From Hevea brasiliensis (taxonomy: Eukaryota; Streptophyta; Magnoliopsida; Malpighiales; Euphorbiaceae): a stretch of DNA of 64,000 nucleotides. Each line of letters begins with the position of its first letter. Position 1 is the stretch's first letter. The DNA lies in the NCBI RefSeq assembly GCF_030052815.1, contig NC_079496.1, positions 7,757,278 to 7,821,277 of the forward strand, written 5' to 3'. A program made the position numbers and the translations under genes. Under the pieces are notes generated by a model. The model worked only from the letters and a program-made list of their open reading frames with translations. It was not told the DNA's origin and did no database searches. Below, piece after piece: positions 1 through 11,224 of this stretch.

Positions 1-884
1 TTGTTGGGTGTCTCTTTCTATGGGAAGGTTGAAACAAAGAGACGATTGTGTGTAAAGGTGCAAGAAATTTGGATTTGTGAAGCTTTGGCATTAAGGCGAA
101 TTTCTCTTTTTCGAAAGTGACATAATCAAAGCAAATAATAATAATAATTTTTAAGAATTTGAATTTTTATTTTAAATAGATAAAAATAAATATTTTTAAC
201 ATTAAAGTTCCATTTATTTTGAAAATTTTTATATTTTCTAGCTTTTAAGACACTCATAAATATGTTAAAAAATATATTTTCTTAATTCAATAAAAAATTA
301 AGTTATTTTTAAGAAAAAAATTATTTTTATTTAAACTAAGATATTAATTTTTAAACTTTGACAACTTTATTAAAATATAAAGCATATATATTATTAATTT
401 AATAATTAAATAATAAAAAATATTTTAAAATACTTTCTTAAAAATAATTTTAATAAAAAATATTTTTTTAATATATAAATTATTTTTGGTAAAATAAATG
501 GACGCTATATATTAAAATTGAAATTTCATTTGCCTTAGGTATGAATTATGATGATCAATGAGTCCACTGTCTTTAATTCTTTCCACTTCTGGTAACATAT
601 TTGTTGTGGTACAGATGCTTTTGCTCATCATAATGACCCAGCACAAAAACAAAATAGAATCAAAACAGATCATGTTATTTCTAAAAATAAAAAAATAATT
701 AAACCCCATAACCAATCAGGTAAAATATTTTATTTAAAATGAAAAAGACCATATTACCCTCAATACTATCTCTAACTGACCAAAAAGCCAACGTGGTTGC
801 TTCAATCATATAGGCACACATACATCAATATCATGCTATATTATGTGTTCCATGATAATGATAAAGAGAGAAAAAAAGGTTTAC
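1..884. other. Left-edge AT-rich DNA, mostly PHO1-like intron
   Basis: Because the PHO1-like gene on the minus strand is open at its third intron (donor at 884-883), most of this stretch should be intron sequence leading to exons beyond the window. Positions 1-120 read open on the plus strand up to a TGA at 118-120, but I do not recognise the peptide. Positions 121-500 are poly-A/T-rich and featureless. I see no EXS-domain exon here on either strand. Confidence 0.4.
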
Positions 885-2351
885 CAGAATAATTGGAATT
901 CCTGGGGGAAGGAGACCATGAAGGAGCATTGAAAATTCCGGCGGCATTGGGCTTCCGGCGGCGGTTGTTAAGAATTTGCTTGAGATCCAACAAAATCTGT
1001 AGCTGCTTATGAAGAAGCTCACCTCTCTCGAGCAACTCACTTTCTCTAGCCTTGTAAAACTGGTTCACTTTGTTCAGTTCTTCATCTAATCTCTCAAAAA
1101 ACACTCTCACCTAACCATAAATTTTCATTAAAATAAAAACAAAAATATGTATAACAAGGGTCATATCAATTAGTTAATTAATTATACCTCATCTTCTTCA
1201 GAGAACAACTGAAGAAGCTCAGTTTGGTAGATTTCTTGACGAAGATGACCATCCTCCATGGTTTTGCTTCTCACCTGTAACAAAAATAAATAATAAAAAT
1301 GGATGCTTGTTATATATATATATGAAACAACGTAACTTTACAGCCTCTCTTCTATATATCTCCCTTGTCTTCTTCATGGATCTTTATAAGGCATGCTCCC
1401 TTTGTTTTTCCCCTGACCTCTGTTATATTCACGATACTTTCGTGATTTTGGGCTTCCATACATAACCGTTTCCTTGATTTCGTGACAGATTTTTAAACAA
1501 AAATAATAACAACGATCCTTCACTTCACAGAATTAACTAATTATAATAATCACTTTTCAGATTTTTAATAGCTTATTACAAAAATCATTATTTACCTATA
1601 TATTGGAAATGTTTAAGATTATGTTCTAACGTTGGAAGTCACTTCAAAGGAACGGACGGTGATAGATTAAATAAAAGATGTGGGACCCTTTTTAATCAAT
1701 GGTGGAAAATTAAATTCTTGGGAGTAAAGTAGAACAGTGAAGATAGAAGCTATGAAGCAGCACCTCAAAAGTTTTGTAAAGAAAAATGAAGGTGAGGTGG
1801 CACGTCAGCGCAGACCGGACACCGAAACTTGAGGACATCAAAAGCGAAAGAGCCAGGGATATCGGCGGATACATTCAGATATCGGAAAATCCTGGTAAAT
1901 TTTTTTAAGGTTCTCTTATGTTTTCTTTTAACAACTCCGATAGTTCGTTTCATTGATATTTTTCGCCTGGAAATGATGCCACTTTGCTCTCTTGCTATTG
2001 GCCCAAAAGAGTACTCCGATTTCTCGGTGTCAAAAGCCAAACTTTTATCAAGTTATAGATAGAATGAAGAAAACGCAAATAAAGATGAGATGAAATGTGT
2101 AGGTAGTTTACCTTAATGATCTCAGTTTTGGTATCGGAACGGAAGAAATTGTTGGAGAATTTGCCAGCGAAAAATCGAATGGGGTCGAAAATGGAGAGAC
2201 CAAAGTCATGGTTAAGTACTTCTTGTGTTTGTTTTGGTTTTCTTGAGAGTTTGATCTTCTTTATCTGTTTCTTAAGTTGCCAATAGTTAACGAAGGCTTC
2301 CTTCCATTCTGGGATAAGTTGAGCTTCAAGCTCCTTTGAGAACTTCACCAT
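885..2351 (-). CDS. PHO1-like: PHO1-family phosphate exporter, N-terminal SPX exons (partial)
   Basis: Three coding exons on the minus strand splice in frame: 2351-2112 (80 codons, phase 0), 1274-1188 (29 codons) and 1110-885 (75 codons plus 1 base). All borders are GT-AG. The protein starts [20 protein letters not shown], the signature start of plant PHO1 proteins, followed by a lysine-rich helix ([10 protein letters not shown]). Next come [30 protein letters not shown] and [16 protein letters not shown], then an RRRKP basic stretch. These are all SPX-domain landmarks. SPX domains bind inositol pyrophosphates, and PHO1 proteins export phosphate into the xylem, usually with about 750-800 residues ending in a membrane EXS domain. 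Only the first roughly 185 residues lie here; the rest should be left of the window. No lesion is visible, so the gene may well be intact. Which PHO1;H paralogue it is cannot be told. Confidence 0.9.
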
Positions 2352-2465
2352 TTTCTTCTATTCTCTCTCTGTAAGGAATTAAAGCAAGTAAGGAGGGAGA
2401 CAGAGAGAGAGAGAAAGAAAAAGAAAGCAAGGAGATTATTTGAAGTATGAGAGGGATTAGAGAGG

Positions 2466-2473
2466 TTTATATA
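2466..2473 (-). promoter_or_regulatory. TATA box of the PHO1-like gene
   Basis: On the minus strand this reads TATATAAA, about 115 bp upstream of the ATG at 2351. A start site about 30 bp downstream would give a leader of roughly 80-90 nt. The leader is GA/CT-rich: GA tracts lie at 2398-2430 and 2484-2500. The position is plausible, but no transcript was seen. Confidence 0.5.
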
Positions 2474-2499
2474 TCTGATATTGAGAGAGAGAGAGAGAG

Positions 2500-3594
2500 A
2501 CGTGAGGAGAAATATAAAGTGAGGTTGCTTGTTAACAATGTATAATCTTTTTGTTATTTTTTTGTTAACATTGGACTATCTTTTCAAACGAATAAAACTC
2601 ACTTTTGCTAAAATATTATTCATATAAATTTGTAAAACAAATAAAAGAACGTTGGGTATTATTTTCCATTTTTTTATCATATTAAATTAAAAATAACTCT
2701 AATATTAATTATTTTTTTATTAATTTATATAAGTAATTGAATTACTTTCCATATCAAAATAATTAACTAATTTAATGATATAATCTAATTATTTATATTT
2801 TACTTTTCAATCTCATACATTTTCAGTGTGGAATTCCCTACAAAATTCTTTATTTTTTCATTTACGAATTTCAAAATATCAAAGAAATTCTCTCTTAGTA
2901 ATTCTTTCTATATATCAACTTAATTAATAGATAATCCAAAGTGTATATATATAGGAATTAGGAAGTGAGTATTGAAAATTGTAATACGGCAGATATATAG
3001 AGTATGCTGCTGTGTGCATGAGTTGTATAATAAGATAAGATAGTACAGTTGGATTTTCTATGCCAATATATGGGTGGGAAAATTTCTGCAATCTTTAAGT
3101 AGGTTTTCCTGCACCTACGATTCAAAACTTAATGTTGACATGACTTCCATCTAATTTGATGATAGATTATGTTGTTATATTTACATATATTTAACATAAA
3201 TATATAATAAATGGTAAATTTAATTACCTGTTCTGAATGAGCAAATTATATATATAAAATTTAACACATCATCTCATATTTGAAAATTAAATATTCGAAA
3301 TATAAAGTTTGTGAGACTGAGACTGAATATTATGAGTGATTTAATATTATGATTGAAATTAATTTTAAAATATTGAATCTAATTTCACCTACAAAAATAT
3401 TTTATAAAATATTATAAACCCTAAATCATTATAGAAGAATTTTTTTTTTAATAATCAATGCAAGACTTAACAGTTACATATTATAAATTGGTTAAACAGT
3501 CGTTGAGGGATTTTGCGGGCATAGCCCCTCCTAACTCTTTTATTTTTAATTTGATTAATTTTTTCATTATTATTTATTACTAATTTCATTTGAA

Positions 3595-3648
<54 letters not shown>

Positions 3649-3983
3649 CTCTACTTTCCAGCATTCTCAGCACACACGATATTGTGTACGGTACTTTCAA
3701 GAGGTGGATGATATCAAAATCCCATTAATCAAAGAAAAAAAAAATTAAGTGTGTAATTTATAAACATTTATATTGAGAAAATGTTGATTTTAGATTTTAC
3801 AAATTGAAGGGAATCAATGATAAAACTTTTCACCATGGAAATTAGTTTTCGAGGAATATACATGTATTTTGATTCTATATTTTTTCATTTACAAATAATT
3901 AAGGAGGAACAGCTTGAATTTAAGTGCTTTATCTGCCAAAATGCATGAAAATATAAATATGTGATACTCATATATTTAACAAT
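2500..3983. other. AT-rich intergenic DNA upstream of the PHO1-like gene
   Basis: This is promoter-proximal and intergenic DNA with no supportable reading frame. It is dominated by A/T runs and contains one (TA)n tract at 3600-3645. I looked for a phosphate-starvation P1BS motif (GNATATNC) in the first kilobase and saw none that fits. Confidence 0.5.
3600..3645. repeat. (TA)n microsatellite
   Basis: An uninterrupted TA dinucleotide run of about 23 units. The open frame encoding repeated Tyr-Ile across it is an artefact. Confidence 0.95.
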
Positions 3984-4338
3984 AATGCATTAACAATAAT
4001 AAAGAATAAGTTATTTTATTTTATTTTTTTATAATTAACTTTTATTAAGATTTAAATTTGATATTTCAAAATTTTAAAAATTAATGACTTTACTATTATT
4101 GAATTAAAATTCATTGCAATAAATTGATATACTATATCCATATATTTTTTTATTTATCATTTTTTAAAAGTTATTTTGTCTACGTTGAAAAGATTAAGAT
4201 GTATTTTTTTTAATTTTATCTTTATTATTACAAGTATAATAATAAACCCTAGCTCACAGGGAATGGATTTAATAATTATTTGTTAATTTTAAGAGTGGAA
4301 GATGACTAAGCAAATAATGTAGTATCCCTCAAGTGGAC

Positions 4339-4424
<86 letters not shown>

Positions 4425-5333
4425 TGCAATATTTTCTTACCAAGTCAAACGAGCAGACATCAATCGGCCTAATTAATATAATGTTAGTGACAATATTGTG
4501 TTGTGAAACCATCAATACGGAATCGTATAAAGCTCTCGGGAGGTAACATTTGGCTTCTTAATTAGATGAATCTAATAATTAAGAATTGAAATTTTAAAAA
4601 TTAAGGGATTTCATATTATATCTGATTAATGTTAATGTTGAGAGAGTGTTTTGATTAAGATTAATAAGATATTACCATTATTTTTAAATAACAGATAATC
4701 TAATAATTACTTTTAATAAATATTTTACTTTAAATCACTATATAAATACTTAATCATTAATAACTAATAAGTAAATAACTATCAATTAATAAAATAATTG
4801 ATAACTAATAAAATAGTCAATGGTTAATATTGTTGAACAGGGTCTAAAAAACATCAAAAGGATGTTTGCCCACATTAGCTCTCACCATCATATTAGCAAG
4901 CCCATCCATGATATTAATTTTTATCTAATATTAATTAGTAAATTTTAATTAATTATCATCGCATCTTGATTCTGTTTTTAGGTAAAGTTGGTATTTTATT
5001 AAATCACCCGATATGCACGTCTAGGGTTTTTGTCTTCAAGTGTTCCAGAAAGCTAGCTTTAAGCTCCCACCATATTTGGGGACAATTAAATAGTGATGAA
5101 GGCTCAAAAGAAATAATTATGTTTAGGCTTTAGAGTAGATTCTGAATCTAGCTAGCTGTTGTAAACCACAGAATGCGCAACAAATTATACATATATAATA
5201 AAATGATTCTTGAAGTTATTTATAATTTATGTTACTTAAATTTTGAATATATCTTTTATAAATTTGAATTATGATTTAATTTCGACATGTGTCTTTAGCT
5301 ATTATTATTGATTTCGTTGAATTGTGATTATTT
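3984..5333. repeat. Direct duplication, copy 1 (uninterrupted)
   Basis: This 1.35 kb block is closely matched by 7304-7468 plus 16324-17475. The shared part starts at ATGCATTAACAATAATAAAG and ends just after GTTGAATTGTGATTATTT. Both copies hold the (TA)n tract, the TTAGTGACAATATTGTGTTG segment and the phrase AGCTAGCTTTAAGCTCCCAC. It has no coding content and no terminal inverted repeats, so a segmental duplication fits better than a transposon. It preserves the empty site of the Ty3 insertion found in copy 2. Confidence 0.88.
4342..4421. repeat. (TA)n microsatellite in duplication copy 1
   Basis: About 39 TA units. The matching tract in copy 2 (16519-16565) is much shorter, so the array length has changed since the duplication. 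Confidence 0.95.
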
Positions 5334-5943
5334 ATCTTCCCACACGCTAAGAAATTTTTCATGCTTAACCAATGTTCCATCGCACTCCTAGATTTAGCAC
5401 AACGCTTACTGCAAGAAAACTCGCCCATCCCCCATGACGGGTTGTGCACTCCACTTGTTGACCACGTATCAAGGGAATTGAACCCCCTTGCACAATGCAT
5501 GAATCTTCAACTAGGATTTTTGATGAGTTATTTGTAAATTCAATTGTTATGGGTGATTTGGTTTTTGATAATTGCATGGCGTAATCTATTTTCTTTTTTA
5601 ATGATACCATTTATGAAATTATTGTAGGATGTAGATGAGATGGCAATCGGTGAATATTTTTAGGTATTTCATTCGATCAAATTTTATTGAGATATGAATT
5701 TAATAATTCAAATATTTGAAATCATGTCTAATTAAATAAGATTGAATATTTAGTACATGTAAGTATTTAATTTCATTCTCTATTAATAAATGAGGAAATA
5801 ATGATGCTACATTATTATTAAAATATTTTATTTTTAAGATTAAAATACAAGGGCTTTTTTTTTTAAAAAAAAATCTCTTAATGGTATGATGTTATATTTA
5901 AATTTGATTAAAAATTATATTTCAAGATTTTAAAAGTATGCTA

Positions 5944-6000
<57 letters not shown>

Positions 6001-7303
6001 TCATGAAAATATTTGTAGTTTGATGATAGAGTTTGGTTTGATTAAATAAAGAAATAAATTTAATGCATAAAAATTGATTTGTGATACTATATTGTTTATT
6101 TTTTTAATATTTACAATAATATAATATCCAAATTAAATTAGTTTTTACAAATATTATAGTAGAAAATATTAAATTTTATGATAGAATATTATGTTTCAAA
6201 CTTTAGTATTTATTTTGAAAAGTGTAAGTCTTTATACCAAGTATTGACTGTCAATCAACAACTAATGGCGAGTGGTATGTTATACCTTCTTAAATTTTTT
6301 TTAAAAAAAGTGATATTATCACAGTTTCAACAATTTTATTTATATACACGTATTGACTGAAATATTTAAGTTTTCTTTTAAAGACAGTTATTTTAATGAT
6401 TTATTAATTTTTTATCAACAACTCACATTTTCAATAACTTTATTCACTGAAACGTATTTACAGAGATGTTTAAATGTGTTTTTGTAGGCCATCATTTTAG
6501 TGACTCATTGATTTCTTAGCAACAAGATCATGTGTAGTATGATTGTCTTGTAAAGAATCAAATATCTAATTTGGTAACTTGTACATATAGACAGAGGCGA
6601 ACCAAGCAGATACCTCAGAAGGCTCTAGTCCTCCCAATTTTTTTTTTAAATTAATATATTATAATTAAAAGAAATAGAAAAAGACTAAGCATTTAAGTAA
6701 GCCTTCGCCCCACATCTTTTTTAAATATTATATATAAAGTTAACATAATATAAATACACATTTTTTAAAAAATTGATATGATTTATAGTTCTTAAATCTC
6801 AATTCCTATAATTTCTAACTATGATTTATAGTTTAAGATTTGTAATTTTAAATAGCTAACTAGAATAGAATTTAATCATTTTAATTGAGATTCAAATATT
6901 TCACAATTTTAGGCATTATTATTTCATAAATAGTTATATTGTTACTTTTTAATATTAAAATTTACATTTTTTTAAATATATTTTTTTCCTTTTTATTTTT
7001 ATCTTCAACATGTTTAAAATTTATGGTTTTTATGCTTCAATTTATAAGCAATTTATTGGCAATATTTTTTTATAATATATAGTTGGATACTGGTTGATAA
7101 AGTATAATCAATCTAGTATTTAAAAGATTATATTGCAAAAACTTTTTAATTTAAGGTACATGTACCAGTAAATTTAGGTGATAGCTGCCGGAAAGCTTAG
7201 TTGATAGTCTATTTATATAAATATTATATATTTTATGAATCTTAAATTTATAGTAAATTAGGTTTAGATAAGAAAAATTCTGACTTGAATACTTTCTATT
7301 CGT
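5334..7303. other. Spacer between the duplicated blocks
   Basis: Nearly 2 kb of AT-rich DNA separating the two copies of the duplicated block. It holds a (TA)n run at 5951-5995. A GC-richer island lies at about 5335-5515, with two overlapping open frames on the minus strand that I cannot assign. A degraded transposon-like phrase (AGGCGAACCAAGCAG) occurs near 6595. I see no gene that I can support. Confidence 0.5.
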
Positions 7304-7468
7304 TATGCATTAACAATAATAAAGAATAAGTTATTTTATTTTATTTTTTTATAATTAACTTTTATTAAGATTTAAATTTGACATTTCAAAATTTTAAAAA
7401 TTAATAACTTTAATATTATTCAATTAAAATTCATTGCAATAAATTGATATACTATCTCCATCTATTTT
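7304..7468. repeat. Direct duplication, copy 2, left part
   Basis: Matches 3984-4150 of copy 1 with few changes. It is interrupted after ATTTT (7464-7468) by the Ty3 element and resumes at 16324. Confidence 0.88.
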
Positions 7469-9209
7469 TGTCACGACCCAACCTATGGGCCGGACCGGCA
7501 CTAGGACCTGGGCCAGCCTAAAGCCCCCGAGGCCCGTAGTAAGCCTTAACTATTCATTAACCCAACTCTAAGGCCCATTTGGGCCCAATATCAAGAAAAC
7601 AAACGGACAGAGTCCGGCCATAAAATGGACTTTCCAACGGGGAGTTTTCGACTCACCCGACCTGTAAACACAATAAACAATCCATTGGGGAGCTCAGCTC
7701 ACCCTCCACATACTCATCAACATAATAATAAATGGGAGCTCAGCTCCCTCATCCAATCCATCAAACAGACTTAAAATATTAAGTTTACAGGTCCAACATG
7801 AATATAATATTACAGACCAATTTCAAATAATTACTGCTAACACATGCGGAAATTCTAGGAGTAATTAAAATTACACAATATTGATAAACAACCTGCGAGG
7901 TAAAAAGGCAGGTTAACCCAGAACAAAATATCCTCCTGTGGCCTGTAAAAATTTTTGAACAGGAGTGAGCGTTCGACTCAGAGAGTAAAATATCAATTTT
8001 AACCATAATCTCTATAACTATCTAAAACTAATGCAACCTGTGGAATGAGGTGCAACATCAGCAATAAATTCACATCATAGCATCAAAAAGGTAATTTGGA
8101 GCACTCACACACCCTGTAGTATCAATCATAACATATGGGAGCTGATCCCCTATCTGACTCTCTTAAATCCAACCTTGGTGCGATGAATTACTCAAGCTCG
8201 GACTTCCACTTAATAACCAAATCGAGGGTCCCAGAATTACTCAAGCCGTGACTACCCTCGAAGGATCAGTCCCAATTACTCAAGCCGTGACTATCCCGTC
8301 ATATCCATAGTCCTCACCACATCACACGCACGCCTTCGCTCGCAGACTGCTCCAAATTACCACAACAACATCCATGGCACATCAACAGTTATGAATGCAA
8401 CATAAATCGTGCCTAGAGTTTAACTACATAAATATATGCATATAAGTGATGCATGGGCATGCTTGAACATATAATAATATCGAAATTACAATTAAAATTA
8501 ATATTCTACTCACAGACTTGACGACAATCACTGTGGCGGCTGGGCGGAGGAAGAAAGCTGTCCAGGCTCACCTGACAATTTTATTACAATCATTTAATAA
8601 ATCTAACTCAATACAAACAAAGAAAAAGACCAATACGTCCTAAGTCGTGCCGAAAATCCGGCAGAGTCTCCCCTATACCTAGGACCTACCCAACCTGCAA
8701 AAGGGCTCAAAACACACTTCTATACTCACAATCCATATATCCACAACTCAATCACATCACACAGCCCCTCCTGGGCCCATCAAATCAATCATCCGTTACA
8801 ATATATAAAATTTCAATTTAGTCCTTATAATTAACCATTTTTGCAAAAACTGCCCAAATAAGTTCTAAAAATTCTAAAACTTTGCCCCGCGGTCCTTAGC
8901 AACATCACTAAGCTATTGCAAAAAGAATCGTAATTTTCTAAGCTACCACGAATATTTTATGGATTTAAGCACTAGAAAATTACGAAAAAGCAAGGTTCGG
9001 GTTTACCTTTTCAGATTCCGACTTGGAAGCGCTCGGGATGCATGACAATGGGGGGGTAGCCAAAACCTCGGTCCAATTGGAGACTTTTCCGGTAGGTGAG
9101 TGCATGCGGCCGGAAATTCACAGATCCGGACAACTGTCGAATTTCCGCGAATTGAGGATACCTACACGAAGCCCAATAATAATATATAAAAAAAATCAGG
9201 GGTGTTACA
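7469..9209 (-). repeat. 3' LTR of the Ty3 chromovirus
   Basis: 1,741 bp, running TG to CA. It is near-identical to the other LTR except in two patches (about 8130-8340 and 9005-9110). It contains a degenerate tandem repeat at about 8227-8302 built on AATTACTCAAGCCGTGACTA. The small open frame at 7785-8006 recurs in the other LTR and is not a gene. Confidence 0.93.
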
Positions 9210-9222
9210 TTCTTCCCCCCTT
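9210..9222 (-). other. Polypurine tract of the Ty3 chromovirus
   Basis: On the minus strand AAGGGGGGAAGAA directly abuts the TGTAACACC start of the 3' LTR. That is the position and composition expected of the plus-strand primer. Confidence 0.85.
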
Positions 9223-9271
9223 ACAGAAAATTCGTCCTCGAATTTTACACAAGGCAGAATAAAGTACATGA

Positions 9272-11202
9272 TTACACATTGAACAGATAAGGGTACTTGC
9301 TACGCATGTCCCGTTCTGACTCCCAGGTGCACTCTTCCACTGACTGGCTCCTCCACAAAACCTTAACTATAGGGATCTGTTTTGATCTTAGCTGTCTCAC
9401 TTGGTAGTCTACTATGGCTACAGGTTGCTCCTCAAATGTCAAGTTCTCCTTTAGTTCTATTACATCCGACTGTAGTACATGAGAAGGATCGAGAATGTAT
9501 TTCCTAAGCATGGAGATGTGAAACACGGGATGAACGTGAGAAAGGTTGGGTGGTAGCTCCAACCGGTAGGCAACTGCTCCAACTTTATCAGTAACCTCAA
9601 AAGGTCCAATATACCGAGGTGCCAACTTGCCCTTCTTTCCAAATCTCATGACTCCCTTCATTGGAGAAATCTTCAGGAATACATAGTCGCCCACTGCAAA
9701 CTCCACATCCCTCCGTCTGGGGTCTGCATAACTCTTACGCCATCTTGAAAAGCTGTTCCCTGATTAAAGGAACTATCTCTGAAGTGTACTGCACTAGGTC
9801 TACATCATGCACCTTCGCTTCCCCCATTTCCGTCCAACACAGAGGAGACCTACACTTTCTTCCATATAGTGCCTCATAGGGCGCCATTCCTATGCTGGAG
9901 TGATAACTGTTGTTGTAGGCAAACTCCACCAAAGCTAGCTGATCATCCCATTGACCTCCAAAATCCAAAACACTCATGCGAAGCATGTCTTCCAGTGTTT
10001 ATATTGTCCTTTCGGACTGTCAATGCATGCGAGGGTGGAAAGCCGTACTAAAGTTCAATCTGTGTGCCAAGTGCCTCCTGCAACTTTCTCCAAAGCGAGA
10101 AGTGAATCGGGGCCCTCTGTCGGATATTATGGGCGGAACTCCATGCAATCGACTATTTCTCGAATGTAGAGCCGGACATACTTGTGCCACAGTATGTAGT
10201 CTTCTGAGTAAGAAGTGAGCTGATTTGGTCAAGCGGTCTACAATTACCCATATCGAATCATATCCTCGCGTGGTACGAGGCAACCCAGTCACAAAATCCA
10301 TAGTGATCATTTTCCACTTCCATTCTGGGATAGGGAGCTCTTGCAACTTCCCTGACGGTCTCTAGTGTTCAAACTTCACCTTCTGACAAGTTAAGCACTT
10401 CGACACAAAGTCTGCTATGTCTCTCTTCATGCCATTCCACCAATAGCTATCTTTCACATCATGGTACATCTTGGTGGAACCTGGGTGGACACTGTACAGT
10501 GTGTAGTGTGCCTCTCGCATGATTTCATTCCTGAGGTTGTCCACATCGGGCACACATATCCTAGAACCTTGCACTAGGGCACCATCATTGGCAAATCCGA
10601 ACTCACCACCTTCACCTTGCTGTACTCTTTCTATAATCTTCATCAATTGTTGGTCTCTGTGCTGGGAAACTCTAACTCTGTCCCTCAAGTCTAGCCTCAC
10701 TGAAAAGTGAGCCAACGTATCCCTCATCTGAAAGATCTAGGATTAAACCTTGATCTATCAACTCATGTACCTCCTGAATCAACAGTCTCTTCTCTGCTGA
10801 AATGTGCGCCAAACTGCCAGAAAATTTTCTGCTTAAAGCATCTGCTACTACATTGGCCTTCCCAGGGTGGTACTGGATGGTGCAATCATAGTCTTCCAGA
10901 AGCTCCATCCATCTCCTCTGTCTCAAGTTTAAATCCCTCTGTTGGAAGATGTACTTCAAACTCTTATAGTCGGTGTATATCCCGCACACTTCACCATATA
11001 GGTAGTGTCTCCAGATTTTTAGTGCAAAGACTACAGCCGCTATTTCCAAATCATGGGTGGGATAGTTCTGCTCATGCCTCTTCAGCTGCCTTGAAGCATA
11101 AGCCACTACTTTTCCATTCCGCATCAAAACACACCCTAGGCCAACTCTGAAGGCGTCACAGTACACGGTGTATCCTTCACCGCTCATAGGTAGTGTTAAC
11201 AC
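9272..11202 (-). pseudogene. Broken pol remnant: RNase H, integrase, chromodomain-like tail
   Basis: Four minus-strand frames cover the 3' half of pol. 11202-10672 is RNase H, with [39 protein letters not shown] and [15 protein letters not shown]. 10727-10362 is the integrase zinc finger (YWWNGMKRDIADFVSKCLTCQ). 10346-10020 is the start of the integrase core (MDFVTGLP, ISDRG). 9986-9735 and 9706-9272 are the core end (FAYNNSYHSSIGMAPYEALY) and the C-terminal tail ([20 protein letters not shown], then [15 protein letters not shown]). The WES..M ending is chromodomain-like. Frameshifts separate the pieces, so no intact polyprotein can be made. Homology stops abruptly near 11225, just upstream of VLTLP, where reverse transcriptase should continue. 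Confidence 0.9.
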
Positions 11203-11224
11203 AGGCGATGGTTAGACACTCCTT

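Noticed and set aside
4306..4515. Tyr-Ile repeat protein across the (TA)n tract
   Set aside because: It is a translation of a dinucleotide microsatellite.
7785..8006. 73-codon minus-strand ORF repeated at 14905-15126 as a gene
   Set aside because: Both copies lie at the same position in the two LTRs of the Ty3 element and resemble no protein.
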